NCBI GenBank assembly: GCA_024654525.1
Contig: JANLHI010000015.1
Coordinates: 1 to 53,863, forward strand
DNA from: Patescibacteria group bacterium
Lineage (GTDB): Bacteria > Patescibacteria > Paceibacteria > UBA6257 > 2-01-FULL-56-20
Direction of reading: 5' to 3'
Length of the DNA: 53,863 nt
Shown: one piece after another, positions 1-8,570 of the stretch
Position numbering within the stretch: position 1 is the stretch's first letter
Layout of the letters: every line of letters starts with the position of its first letter
Position numbers and translations under genes: made by a program
The notes under the pieces: generated by a model
Seen by the model: the letters and a program-made list of their open reading frames with translations, nothing else
What the model was told of the DNA's origin: nothing
Databases searched by the model: none

Positions 1-1235
1 TAGCGATATATTCTCCCCGCGTTGTCCACGTACGGCATTACATCCATATGTTCGATAATCCTTGTCTTGAGCTCGTCGAAAGATTCTTTTGAGTATTGCT
101 TATTTAAAATGCAGTACTGTTTGCTACGCACTCCTACACACCCAAAAAGATTCGAAGAAGAACCACAGTGGTCGGTATATTCCACATCACTCAATCCGTT
201 AATGTTATAGCTACAAAATCGAACTCTGTTACTTCCGACGCCCCCTCCACCAATAAACTCATAGTAGAGTTCCGATCTTCCCCCATTTGTTGCATCCATT
301 GAATCTTTCAATGAGACACAGCGAAATATGAATTTTGCGTTCTCCATACCATAACAACTGAAACCCTTTATAAGATTTTTCGAATCACGTATATCGTCTC
401 CGGTAGATGCAACGACATTTTTTGTCCATGCATATTTTCGAATACTTGCCACTTTCATATCCTCAAAATTCCGCTCATATACCACATGCACATCGCGTCC
501 CGCATTCTTTATACGTATCATCTCTTTTTCATATTCCTCTTTTGTAACTTGTTTATTTCTCACGCAGTATCTCTTATTGCGCTGATTTGTGCATAATATG
601 CAGTTCTGGCAATTAATACAGTCAAACACGTAGGCGCAATCAATACAGTCATGAGAAAATTGCGCATACCGGCAATTATAGCTTTTGCTTATCGCAATAC
701 ACTGATAGCACTGTTCGGACTCTGAAACATCAAAGGAATCCATCACCCAACGTGAATGATCTATATTTTTTGAATACCATACATCCTCCGATCCAAAGAT
801 TACAGAATACGAAAGATACACATTTCTCACATTTTCGAGATAATTCGCATAGTCACAATTCAATGAATTTTTTCCTTCAAGAGCAATTCTTGGAACATTT
901 TTAAACAACTCTTCATATTGCGTAAAAAAAGGTTTTGTAAAATCATATTCCTTCCCAGACGAAAGGGGATCCCACGTATCGCTCCACCAACATGGTGCGC
1001 AATATACGGTGTAGGGACTCTGAGAATGATAAACCGAGAGAAGCGCATCGCCACAAAGCCCGCACGTTCGCTTATAGAGAGATCTTTCATTACGCCACAT
1101 AAGTCGTCTCTTTAACCGACACTCCGGACAAAATGTCGGAGGTGGAACACTTATCTTTTCATAAAACGCAAAATCTTGAGTATCTATTTGAAAACTTTGC
1201 TTACAATTTTGGCACTGACGAGATTCTTCAGGCAT
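1..1235 (-). CDS. Cys-rich zinc-finger-flanked protein, paralog A (3' end cut by window)
   Basis: This frame stays open from an ATG at 1235 to the window edge, giving about 411 of an expected 600 residues. It starts MPEESRQCQNC and continues with the family signature DFAFYEKISVPPPTFCPECR, followed by further CxxC pairs (CGLC, CAPC). A Cys-dense middle (CIDC, CINCQNC) leads to RNKRYCVRNKQ, and a second copy of that anchor (SKQYCILNKQYSKE) lies near the edge. Family layout is known here only from the four complete paralogs in this window. The N-terminal unit resembles probable zinc-binding domains of the zf-trcl/Tbcl type, which is an inference from the C-x2-C...FYE...P..C..CR pattern. Function is unknown. 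The start lies 4 nt after the stop of a decayed sibling copy. Confidence 0.85.
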   Translation of the reverse strand, partial: MPEESRQCQNCKQSFQIDTQDFAFYEKISVPPPTFCPECRLKRRLMWRNERSLYKRTCGLCGDALLSVYHSQSPYTVYCAPCWWSDTWDPLSSGKEYDFTKPFFTQYEELFKNVPRIALEGKNSLNCDYANYLENVRNVYLSYSVIFGSEDVWYSKNIDHSRWVMDSFDVSESEQCYQCIAISKSYNCRYAQFSHDCIDCAYVFDCINCQNCILCTNQRNKRYCVRNKQVTKEEYEKEMIRIKNAGRDVHVVYERNFEDMKVASIRKYAWTKNVVASTGDDIRDSKNLIKGFSCYGMENAKFIFRCVSLKDSMDATNGGRSELYYEFIGGGGVGSNRVRFCSYNINGLSDVEYTDHCGSSSNLFGCVGVRSKQYCILNKQYSKESFDELKTRIIEHMDVMPYVDNAGRIYR

Positions 1236-1239
1236 ATCT

Positions 1240-1371
1240 TTATATAACTATATAGGAATAAGCGAAATCCCGAGTATTCCCGAGGGATTCGGGTTTAATG
1301 GTGAATTGATTTTTACAGTTTTGGCAGGCTTGCACGGAGCTTACCGAAGTGTTTCTTGATGCTGGATTCAT
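1240..1371 (-). pseudogene. Decayed N-terminus of a sixth Cys-rich paralog
   Basis: A 43-codon frame begins MNPASRNTSVSSVQACQNCK and continues NQFTIKP. This parallels the N-terminus of the neighbour upstream (MTSEIKNTSASSVRTCQNCK, then NEFIIEPDDFAFYEK). After the FTIKP equivalent, the DFAFYEK part is disturbed by about seven extra codons over a short inverted sequence around 1270-1293 (ttcccgagggattcggg), and the frame stops at TAA. The intact paralog A starts 4 nt further on. I read it as the remnant of a tandem duplication. A translated leader peptide coupled to paralog A is the alternative. Confidence 0.7.
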
Positions 1372-1432
1372 GTGAATAAGGAATGATTGAATTAAGAATC
1401 ATGTGTTATTCATACTTTATAATTCCGGATGT

Positions 1433-3238
1433 CTACGCCACTTCCGCTTGATAGCATTGTTCACAGTAAATAATCTCCTTTCGTTCCGGACCGTATGAAG
1501 TCTCGAACTCTATTTGGCAATGACCATCTCCATGGCTATGACTCACAAAGTTTTTATAAATACCGTTTTCCGAAGCAATGCCGGCACACTGACATTTCCT
1601 CACAAAAAACCTCGGGGAATTCCTCAATGCGAGCCGACTATAGTGACGACAATTCGGACAAAGACGTGGCAATGCGATATTCATCTGCTTGCAAAATGCC
1701 ACCTCTTCGGATACCACGCGGAACGCTCCGATACATTCTTCCTTGCACTCTCCCCGGTGTGCACACTCCAACACTTCTTGAACAACCTTATCACTTACCT
1801 CTTTGATGTGATCGGGAATTGAATCACTCTTTAAGGTAATGGGATATGTCTGACGCGTTGTGGGATACCACACAAATCCTTTATCTTTCGCCTCATGTTC
1901 ATCCAGCGGGAAAAACTCATATGCTTCGGTAGATTCATAAGGAAAAGGAGAAAGCTCCGATGGAAAAAATTCTCCGTAGGTATATATTCTTCCTTTCTTG
2001 TCCACGTACGGAATCTCGTGCATCTGCGCGATAATCCTTTCACGCAATTTTTCAAACTCATCCTTGGAATACTGCGTGTTGAAAATACAATATTGTTTCT
2101 TTTTAAGTCCAATACACCCGAAACAATCAGAGGAACCCGGACAGAATATGCAATACTCAAGATTTTTTACATTTGGAAAGTTATTCCAACAAAACCGAAC
2201 ATTGTATACACCCATACCCGCAATGAGAGTTTCATAGACAAGCTCGACATTCTCACCCCAATTTGAATAGTCGTAACAATCTTTGGAGGGTCCATCGAGA
2301 AAGTTCTGACAAAACTTGGAATCCTCGGTACCACGCACGCGGAAACATTGCTTCGCATTTTTCGACATGGATATATAATCCCCGCTTACGCCCAAATTTT
2401 GTCGCCCATGCATAAACTTATGCGGATACTTCTTCCAATGTGCGTATGCACGGCGCGTAAGTGCATCAAGCGATTTCGCAGAACCAATATCGAATGAGGC
2501 AAGCACTTCCGCGTAGCTCTCCTTGGTATGCGGTTCGTTCCAAATGTAATATGACTTATTCCGTAAACCAAAACATCCAAAACAATCGGAACATCCAACA
2601 CAATCTTTGGAAAGAATAACGCTCTGGCAATCTTCACAATCTACGGAGAAAAACGTCTTATAACATCGCATTGTGTTTAAATTTCCGTAACTCAATTCAC
2701 ATCGATTGGTCATATGACTATCCAAACAATGCTTTGATTCGTGATCCCAAATAAGATATATCGAATCTTCCGAACGCGTGGAAGCCCGGACAAGATAACA
2801 TCCCTTTAAATCGTTCGCATTGGTACAGTATTCACAGTTCACTAAATTCGTCACCGAATGTGCCGGCAACGGTACGGTATGGAAAAGGTCTCTAAACTGT
2901 TCGAAAAAGGGACGCTTAAAATCGTACACTCGTCCATAATCCATAGGATCCCACCCGTCTCCGTTCCAATACTCTTTCTCGTAAATTTTTATCGGACTTT
3001 CTTCGGGAAATAAAGAAAATATCTTCTCTCCCGTACGCGCATCCGTCTTCTTGAAAAGATGCCATGTATTGCGCCAACTCAATCTCCGCTGATACCGGCA
3101 ATGAGAACAAAATGTCGGTGGAGGCACCTGTATCTTCTCATAAAATGCAAAATCATCCGGTTCGATGATGAACTCATTCTTGCAATTTTGACAGGTTCGC
3201 ACTGAGCTCGCCGAAGTATTTTTTATTTCGCTGGTCAT
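1433..3238 (-). CDS. Cys-rich zinc-finger-flanked protein, paralog B
   Basis: 601 residues. The N-terminal zinc unit is CQNCKNEFIIEPDDFAFYEK then VPPPTFCSHCRYQRR. The middle has closely spaced cysteines (CEDCQSVILSKDCVGCSDC) and two copies of an anchor motif, GLRNKSYYIWN and GLKKKQYCIFNTQYSKDEFE. The C-terminal unit, FCKQMNIALPRLCPNCRH, echoes the N-terminal one, and the protein ends with YCEQCYQAEVA. There is no signal peptide or membrane segment, so a cytoplasmic location is likely. Its ATG overlaps the stop of paralog C in an ATGA, which indicates translational coupling. The cysteine ladder could bind metal or form a beta-solenoid, but no function is established. Confidence 0.9.
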   Translation of the reverse strand: MTSEIKNTSASSVRTCQNCKNEFIIEPDDFAFYEKIQVPPPTFCSHCRYQRRLSWRNTWHLFKKTDARTGEKIFSLFPEESPIKIYEKEYWNGDGWDPMDYGRVYDFKRPFFEQFRDLFHTVPLPAHSVTNLVNCEYCTNANDLKGCYLVRASTRSEDSIYLIWDHESKHCLDSHMTNRCELSYGNLNTMRCYKTFFSVDCEDCQSVILSKDCVGCSDCFGCFGLRNKSYYIWNEPHTKESYAEVLASFDIGSAKSLDALTRRAYAHWKKYPHKFMHGRQNLGVSGDYISMSKNAKQCFRVRGTEDSKFCQNFLDGPSKDCYDYSNWGENVELVYETLIAGMGVYNVRFCWNNFPNVKNLEYCIFCPGSSDCFGCIGLKKKQYCIFNTQYSKDEFEKLRERIIAQMHEIPYVDKKGRIYTYGEFFPSELSPFPYESTEAYEFFPLDEHEAKDKGFVWYPTTRQTYPITLKSDSIPDHIKEVSDKVVQEVLECAHRGECKEECIGAFRVVSEEVAFCKQMNIALPRLCPNCRHYSRLALRNSPRFFVRKCQCAGIASENGIYKNFVSHSHGDGHCQIEFETSYGPERKEIIYCEQCYQAEVA

Positions 3239-4962
3239 ACGATTTCTGCATTATAACAAGCCTCACAATACACAATCTCCTTTCGCTCCGGCACGTACGG
3301 CGTTTCGAATTCGTTGGGGCATTGCCCCTCCGGGTGATGAGCGTGTTTCGCAGTATTCTCGTGAATCTTGTAATCGCACATACATTGACGATGCCACAGT
3401 TTTCGTGGCAATCGCAATGTAAGACGGCGGCGGTAACGGCATTCCGGACACAACCGCGGAATTGGCGTATTCGTGCGCCGATAAAAATCAAGCTCGGCTT
3501 GCACAATGTTGTAATTCCGCTTGCACCGCACACACGCAAGCGCTTCTTTCACAATTATATCGGGAACGTCTTTGATGTCGTCGGGGATACTTTCCGGTGT
3601 AAGCGTCTCCTTCCCGAACGTGCCGGGTATCACCTCTTCCCACTTGTACCCTTTCGCCGCCGCCTCCTCTTTCGTCATTGGCATATACACCTGTCCCTGC
3701 GTCTCGTTATAGCCAAAAGGCGAAAGTGTCGGTGGGAAAAATTCGCCGTATTCCCCCGTCTCTTTCATATGTGCGATAATTTTTTCTTTCAATGTCGCAT
3801 ACTCACTCTCCTCATAACGCTTGTTGAAAATGGAGTACTTCCCCTGTTTTATTCCCACGCACCCGAACAAATTTTCGCTGTTGTGGCAAGAGTCGCAATA
3901 TTCAAGATGGGAATTGTCGTAACTCAAGTGCGTAAACTTCACGTCGTAGTCGTGAATCAAGGCGTGGGACTCGTAAATCAACTCGCATGCATATCCATAA
4001 TGATAGGAATCCATGGTATTTTTCGCGTCACCGCACACGATGGCGTATTTCGAATCCTCTACTTTATGCGCGTCGAATGCATGTAGGCAACTTTTGGAAT
4101 TAATAATCGAGTTCCCGGACACCGCGGCTGACCTTTCAATAACCGCGAACCGCCGAAGCGCCCGCGCTTCAATTACCTCCCGGAACTGCACATATAACTC
4201 TTCCCGAGCACGTGCAGACCCCAACCTATATTCCACGATTTTTTTTTCGTACTCTTCTTTCGAGTATTGCTCATTCAGAATACAATACTGCTTATTCCTC
4301 AAATTCCAGCAAAGAAAACAGTTTGAGCAACCGCGAAGATCGTAGGAATAGAAACAATCAGTACAGTCTTTAAGGAGCGCACTATATTGGCAGTTATAAA
4401 TACGCAGGGAGTCCACACATTCATACGCGAGCTCCGCTCCCGCTTCAAAACTCATGAGGTAGCAATCCATACAATCTTTCGAGGGCTTGAGTACATTCGT
4501 GGAATACATAATATTCTCCGAATCGAATGTACCCATCGAAAGATAACAGTTCTTGTTGTTATTTGAGTGATTGGTATAATCCGAATTCACGCTGTTTTTG
4601 GTGAGCAACGCGATGCGCGGCACCTGAAGCTGCAATTCTTGCCATTGCGGAAAAAATGGCTTTGAGAAATCAAAGTCGTGTCCGTAATCAAAACCCGTCC
4701 ATTTATCCGACCAAAAACACGGCGGGCAATATACTTTGAACGGCTTGTTTGGCGAATAAATCGTTACCGCGCTTTTCCCGCATAAATCACAATTCCTTCG
4801 GTAGAGTACTCGCTCATTCCGCCATGCATACCTGCGACGCTGGCGGCAGTCCGGACACCGCACCGGCGCGGGAACCTTGAACTTCTCATAAAACTCAATA
4901 TCATCCGCCTCAATCGGAAATTGAATGCTACATTCTTTGCAAATTTGTTGTTCTGGAGTCAT
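3235..4962 (-). CDS. Cys-rich zinc-finger-flanked protein, paralog C
   Basis: The start at 4962 (MTPEQQICKECSIQFPIE) gives 575 residues and matches the N-termini of the siblings. The frame extends further upstream, but that part lies across a plausible promoter and has no family similarity. The family pattern is intact: FYEKFKVPAPVRCPDCRQRRR near the N-terminus, CTDCFYSYDLRGCSNCFLC then LRNKQYCILNEQYSKEEYE in the middle, a weaker second anchor (GKYSIFNKRYEESEY), and a C-terminal FYRRTNTPIPRLCPECRYRRR unit ending YCEACYNAEIV. It is the first gene of a coupled run with paralogs B and A. Function is unknown. Confidence 0.9.
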   Translation of the reverse strand: MTPEQQICKECSIQFPIEADDIEFYEKFKVPAPVRCPDCRQRRRYAWRNERVLYRRNCDLCGKSAVTIYSPNKPFKVYCPPCFWSDKWTGFDYGHDFDFSKPFFPQWQELQLQVPRIALLTKNSVNSDYTNHSNNNKNCYLSMGTFDSENIMYSTNVLKPSKDCMDCYLMSFEAGAELAYECVDSLRIYNCQYSALLKDCTDCFYSYDLRGCSNCFLCWNLRNKQYCILNEQYSKEEYEKKIVEYRLGSARAREELYVQFREVIEARALRRFAVIERSAAVSGNSIINSKSCLHAFDAHKVEDSKYAIVCGDAKNTMDSYHYGYACELIYESHALIHDYDVKFTHLSYDNSHLEYCDSCHNSENLFGCVGIKQGKYSIFNKRYEESEYATLKEKIIAHMKETGEYGEFFPPTLSPFGYNETQGQVYMPMTKEEAAAKGYKWEEVIPGTFGKETLTPESIPDDIKDVPDIIVKEALACVRCKRNYNIVQAELDFYRRTNTPIPRLCPECRYRRRLTLRLPRKLWHRQCMCDYKIHENTAKHAHHPEGQCPNEFETPYVPERKEIVYCEACYNAEIV

Positions 4963-4975
4963 TGCGTTACTTTCT

Positions 4976-5004
4976 ATTATTCTCCATTCCACGCTATTGG
5001 GCAA
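4976..5004 (-). promoter_or_regulatory. Predicted promoter of the paralog C-B-A run
   Basis: On the minus strand TTGCCC and AATAAT are separated by 17 nt, and the -10 ends 13 nt before the paralog C start. It lies back to back with the plus-strand glycosyltransferase gene, whose own upstream region has a TACAAT at 5011-5016. Confidence 0.5.
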
Positions 5005-5027
5005 CCGGAGTACAATAAGACAATAGA

Positions 5028-6503
5028 ATGTCTCGTACTGCAAAAATAATCCTAATTCTTATATTCCTCCTCGCAGGATTTTTTCGCCTTTACCAACTCC
5101 CTCACACTCCCCCGGGACTCTATCCCGATGAGGCAATGAACGGGAATAACGCGATTGAAGCACTGCATACGGGAACATATAGGGTATATTATCCCGAGAA
5201 CAACGGACGCGAGGGACTCTTCATTAACATTCAGGCGATATTTCTTAAACTCATCGGCACAAACGAACCGTGGGTATTACGCCTGCCAAGCGCACTATTC
5301 GGAATCTTCACGGTGTTAGGGATATTTTTCCTTGCACGAGAACTATTCAAAACATACTCAGAAAAATATGCGGTATATGTTGGTTTACTATCTTCATTCC
5401 TCCTCGCCACGAGTTTTTGGCATATTATATTCTCCCGTATCGGTTTTCGCGCAATTCTTGCACCATTTTTCCTAGTATGGGCATTGTACTTTCTTCTCAA
5501 ATCCCTCCGCACAGAAAATTCCTCCGCGAACTGGCAGATTCCATATTCCATATTCGCCGGAATTCTCTTCGGTGCCGGCTTTCATACCTATATCGCCTAT
5601 CGCGTAACTCCCGCGCTCATCCTCATCCTTATTGCTTGGATATGGTGGCTTTATAAAGAAAACCGCAAGCGTATTCTCCTTGTTTCCTGTTTTTTTATTT
5701 TTGCTTCTGTAATAACCGTTTTTCCTCTTGGACTTCATTATCTTGGAACCCCCGACGACTTTTTCGGTCGCACCGGGCAAATCTCCGTTTTTTCTTCCCC
5801 TGCTCCTCTTCACGACTTGGGAATCAACATTATAAAAACCGCCGGAATGTTTACCATTCACGGGGATGAAAACTGGAGGCATAACTACGCAGGACGACCC
5901 GAGCTTTTCTTTCCCGTAGGAACAATGTTCCTTGTTGGGTTTATTCTTGGTATCAAAAATTTCCTCAAAAAGGAAACCACGTTCCCTTTTCTTATCCTCT
6001 TTTCATGGCTAGGACTCGCCGCGCTCCCTGTGGTCATCTCGAACGAAGGACTCCCGCACGCACTCCGCGCCATCCTCATGATTCCACCCGTAATTATCCT
6101 TGCTTCCGTGGGAACTGTCGCACTCTACAACACTCTAAAAGCTTATCTTCCAAAAATTATTTTCCTTTCTACTTTCTATATTCTCATTTCTTTAATGATT
6201 ATCGAACCCTTCAATACCTACTTCCTCCGCTGGGCACATAACTCCAATACTCAAGGTGCCTTCGCCGCCGATTACGTCGCGATAGGTCATGAAATCAACT
6301 TACTGCCCAAAAAAACCCAGAAATACATGGTGATTGAAGCCGGTGGCGTGGATATCCGGGGAATCCCCATGCCGGCACAAACAGTAATGTTTATCACAAA
6401 TTCCTTCTTGCCGGAAAACCAAATAGAAAAGAATATTCACTATATCCTTCCCGCTGACCGCATTACAATCCCCTCAAACGCCGAGATGTTCGAAATCAAA
6501 TAA
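5028..6503 (+). CDS. GT39/ArnT-like membrane glycosyltransferase
   Basis: 491 residues with an N-terminal membrane anchor and about ten further hydrophobic segments. The first extracytoplasmic loop carries GLYPDEAMNGNNA, containing the Asp-Glu expected in dolichyl- or undecaprenyl-phosphate-dependent glycosyltransferases (PMT/ArnT superfamily). Next comes ENNGREGLFINIQAIFLKL and WVLRLPSALFGIFTVLGIFFLAREL, which is typical of that superfamily. The protein would transfer a sugar from a lipid carrier to an acceptor outside the membrane; donor and acceptor cannot be read from the sequence. It is a single gene between the divergent paralog C and the convergent rplU. Confidence 0.85.
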   Translation: MSRTAKIILILIFLLAGFFRLYQLPHTPPGLYPDEAMNGNNAIEALHTGTYRVYYPENNGREGLFINIQAIFLKLIGTNEPWVLRLPSALFGIFTVLGIFFLARELFKTYSEKYAVYVGLLSSFLLATSFWHIIFSRIGFRAILAPFFLVWALYFLLKSLRTENSSANWQIPYSIFAGILFGAGFHTYIAYRVTPALILILIAWIWWLYKENRKRILLVSCFFIFASVITVFPLGLHYLGTPDDFFGRTGQISVFSSPAPLHDLGINIIKTAGMFTIHGDENWRHNYAGRPELFFPVGTMFLVGFILGIKNFLKKETTFPFLILFSWLGLAALPVVISNEGLPHALRAILMIPPVIILASVGTVALYNTLKAYLPKIIFLSTFYILISLMIIEPFNTYFLRWAHNSNTQGAFAADYVAIGHEINLLPKKTQKYMVIEAGGVDIRGIPMPAQTVMFITNSFLPENQIEKNIHYILPADRITIPSNAEMFEIK

Positions 6504-6570
6504 ATGGACTCACATAAAAATCAAAATAGCGCTCATTTGCGGAGGAGAAACACAGAAAATAAGAAAAAAA

Positions 6571-6604
6571 TCTACTTATATCCGCCATGGCGGATATAAG
6601 TAGA
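6571..6604. terminator. Perfect 34-nt palindrome, probable terminator
   Basis: A loopless inverted repeat (stem TCTACTTATATCCGCCA and its complement). A run of seven A on its left makes it a U-tract terminator for minus-strand transcription from rplU. It may also stop transcription from the convergent glycosyltransferase gene. Confidence 0.6.
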
Positions 6605-6663
6605 GAAAATATAAAACCGCCGTTCGCATTATTCGCTACTGGACATATAAATCTGTTGCAAAA

Positions 6664-6699
6664 AAACATTCTCACATTCTTAAGAATGTGAGAATGTTT
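6664..6699. terminator. Perfect 36-nt palindrome, probable terminator
   Basis: The stem AAACATTCTCACATTCTT is followed directly by its complement. A further run of A to the left gives a U-tract on the minus strand, so it probably terminates the rplU transcript. Its sequence is unrelated to the palindrome 60 nt away. The rest of 6504-6740 shows no gene. Confidence 0.65.
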
Positions 6700-6740
6700 A
6701 ATTTGAGAACAGATACTCTGCCAATACTAAGCGCGATCGT

Positions 6741-7052
6741 TTACACTCTCTCTATCAAAACTTCCGTAAACGACTGACGGTGCCCTTTCTTTTTTTTCTG
6801 TCGCGTCTTTGAGTGATATTTAAAAACAATTTTCTTTTTATCGCGCGCCTGTCGGATCACCTTTCCTTCCACTTTCGCATCCGCAACATAGGGCATACCG
6901 ATTTGCACCTTATCACCATCCGCAATAAGGAGCACCTTGTCGAAGGAAAAAACACCTCCCGCTTCCGCGTTGAGTTTTTCAACTTTCACCTTTGTTCCGG
7001 AAGAAACTTTATACTGTTTTCCTCCCGTTTCTATGATCGCGAACTTGCTCAT
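6741..7052 (-). CDS. rplU: 50S ribosomal protein L21
   Basis: 103 residues starting MSKFAIIETGGKQYKVSSGT, the classic bL21 N-terminus. It continues with FDKVLLIADGDKVQIGMPYV and ends with the basic KIVFKYHSKTRQKKKKGHRQ. The frame is open for 19 more codons upstream, but bL21 proteins begin at MSKFAII, so the start at 7052 was chosen. It binds 23S rRNA in the large subunit. The usual partner rpmA (L27) is not next to it; the upstream neighbour is a small membrane protein. Confidence 0.95.
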   Translation of the reverse strand: MSKFAIIETGGKQYKVSSGTKVKVEKLNAEAGGVFSFDKVLLIADGDKVQIGMPYVADAKVEGKVIRQARDKKKIVFKYHSKTRQKKKKGHRQSFTEVLIERV

Positions 7053-7083
7053 GATGTGTATATATAGGATAGCCGAATCACTT

Positions 7084-7437
7084 TCAGTTGACGTGTATGA
7101 TAACCGCAAACCAAATAAAAATCAAGATGCTCACAAGAAGCATCCCTCCGGCAACAAAAAAGCTTAAAAAGCGATCTCTATCGACAAGTACTACCGCCAG
7201 CACACTATTTACCATACACAACAACAACCAAAAAACACTGTTTTGCATAATAGAAAAAAGAGATCCTACCTCAGTGATACCGGCACGTTCGGTAAAGTGA
7301 ATAATAAGGGGCTGTGCAATACTGTGGAGCGCTACGTATGCCCATACCATTCCCCCGATAATCAATATAAAAGAAGCAGTGAGTATAACCGCGAGTAATC
7401 GGTGATGCGCTATCCAATCATATAATCTTGTCATCAT
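7084..7437 (-). CDS. Small membrane protein, three predicted helices
   Basis: 117 residues (or 116 from the second Met). There are hydrophobic segments at about 14-36, 63-83 and 89-112, with short polar ends. No catalytic motif or known family was recognised. The start overlaps the end of the GalT-like gene by 20 nt, so the two are probably cotranscribed and coupled. Confidence 0.65.
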   Translation of the reverse strand: MMTRLYDWIAHHRLLAVILTASFILIIGGMVWAYVALHSIAQPLIIHFTERAGITEVGSLFSIMQNSVFWLLLCMVNSVLAVVLVDRDRFLSFFVAGGMLLVSILIFIWFAVIIHVN

Positions 7438-8431
7438 TTTTTATTATTCCCCCCTTAAGAATTGCCGAAGCTTCTTCGGGTGTTATGGTATTTACGTCAA
7501 TGCCGGTACCCAACTCAAACCCCGCAGGAATCGAGATTTTCGGCAATATTTCAATGTGCCAGTGGTAATGCGCATACGTCGCATCTTTCTCTAAGGGTGA
7601 GGTATGGATAAAAAAATTAAAATCGGGGTCGTTTAAAAATTTCTTCATACGGCGAAGCACAGACTGAAGCGCTTCCGCAATTCCCGTAAGATCACGTCGT
7701 GGCGTATCTTCAAATCGCGGCAAATGACGCGTGGGATATACACGCGCTTCGAACGGCTTACGCGAAACAAATGGCGCAACAGCAAGTGCAAACTCATTCG
7801 ATTCCACCACGCGAGTCCCCGCCTCCCATTCAAAAAGTAACATCGCGCAATGCACACATCGCTGATTTTTCGCAAAATATGAGCGCGAACCATTAAGCGA
7901 ATGCATTATGTCCGGCGGAATAATGGGAAGCGCCAAAAGCTGGTAATGAGGATGGGCTACCGATGCTCCCGCAGTAGGACCCCAATTCGCGAATGCAGAC
8001 ACGTATTTTGAACATCCATCTTTTTTAAATCTTCGATACATACGTTGCATCACCACAAGCACCTCTACCGCTTCTTTAAGAGGCAATGCCTCGAAATTTT
8101 TCGTATGATCGCGAGTAATCACTAAATCATGATGCCCGATTCCCTCGATATAGGAGTATGGCCCCTGACGCATCGCCATAGCACATCGGTCATCACGCCG
8201 AAGCGCCGGAAACTTATTGCGGATTACCGCGATACTCCACTTCCCCTTTACAGGATACCGCAACCGCAACGGTAGATTACCGGACTTGCGCAAATCCTCG
8301 AACGGACACGTTTCTTTAGACGTGGGAATGCGACGTGATTTTTTCTGGATTATATCGTGCGGACGCTTTACACGCCCCGGTGCCATGATAATCCAGTCAC
8401 CTGAAACAATATCTTGTCGGAGTTCAGACAT
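7418..8431 (-). CDS. galT: GalT-like galactose-1-phosphate uridylyltransferase family protein
   Basis: 337 residues, close to the usual length of about 340. The N-terminus MSELRQDIVSGDWIIMAPGR and the motif CPFEDLRKSGN are typical of the family. The active-site region reads GASVAHPHYQLLALP, a variant of the family HPHGQ motif whose second His would carry the uridylyl group. The C-terminal half (HIEILPK, AGFELGTG) also fits. The family transfers UMP between UDP-glucose and hexose-1-phosphate in the Leloir pathway. No galK or galE is nearby and HPHYQ differs from HPHGQ, so an ADP-glucose phosphorylase or other nucleotidyltransferase role is possible. Confidence 0.8.
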   Translation of the reverse strand: MSELRQDIVSGDWIIMAPGRVKRPHDIIQKKSRRIPTSKETCPFEDLRKSGNLPLRLRYPVKGKWSIAVIRNKFPALRRDDRCAMAMRQGPYSYIEGIGHHDLVITRDHTKNFEALPLKEAVEVLVVMQRMYRRFKKDGCSKYVSAFANWGPTAGASVAHPHYQLLALPIIPPDIMHSLNGSRSYFAKNQRCVHCAMLLFEWEAGTRVVESNEFALAVAPFVSRKPFEARVYPTRHLPRFEDTPRRDLTGIAEALQSVLRRMKKFLNDPDFNFFIHTSPLEKDATYAHYHWHIEILPKISIPAGFELGTGIDVNTITPEEASAILKGGIIKNDDKII

Positions 8432-8535
8432 AGAATGAAGAAGTAAGAATTACGCATATAATACCGCATTCTGCGTTATTCGTCATTCGTTTTTCATAAT
8501 TCGATTTACACCACTTACACTTGGTAACACTGCCC

Positions 8536-8556
8536 GTCCTTCGACAAGCTCAGGAC
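8536..8556. repeat. Short inverted element between galT and paralog D
   Basis: The sequence GTCCTTCGACAAGCTCAGGAC can pair at its ends (GTCCT/AGGAC). It looks like the short CTTCGACAAGCTCAGG-type intergenic repeats common in bacterial genomes. Nothing else stands out in 8432-8570 beyond an AT-rich stretch with a possible weak -10 (TATTAT, minus strand, 8458-8463). Confidence 0.4.
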
Positions 8557-8570
8557 TTCGGCTTGTTTCT

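Noticed and set aside
3322..4086. 254-codon plus-strand frame antisense to paralog C
   Set aside because: It is the complement of a Cys-rich gene whose codon use leaves few stops; no domain or start signal is present.
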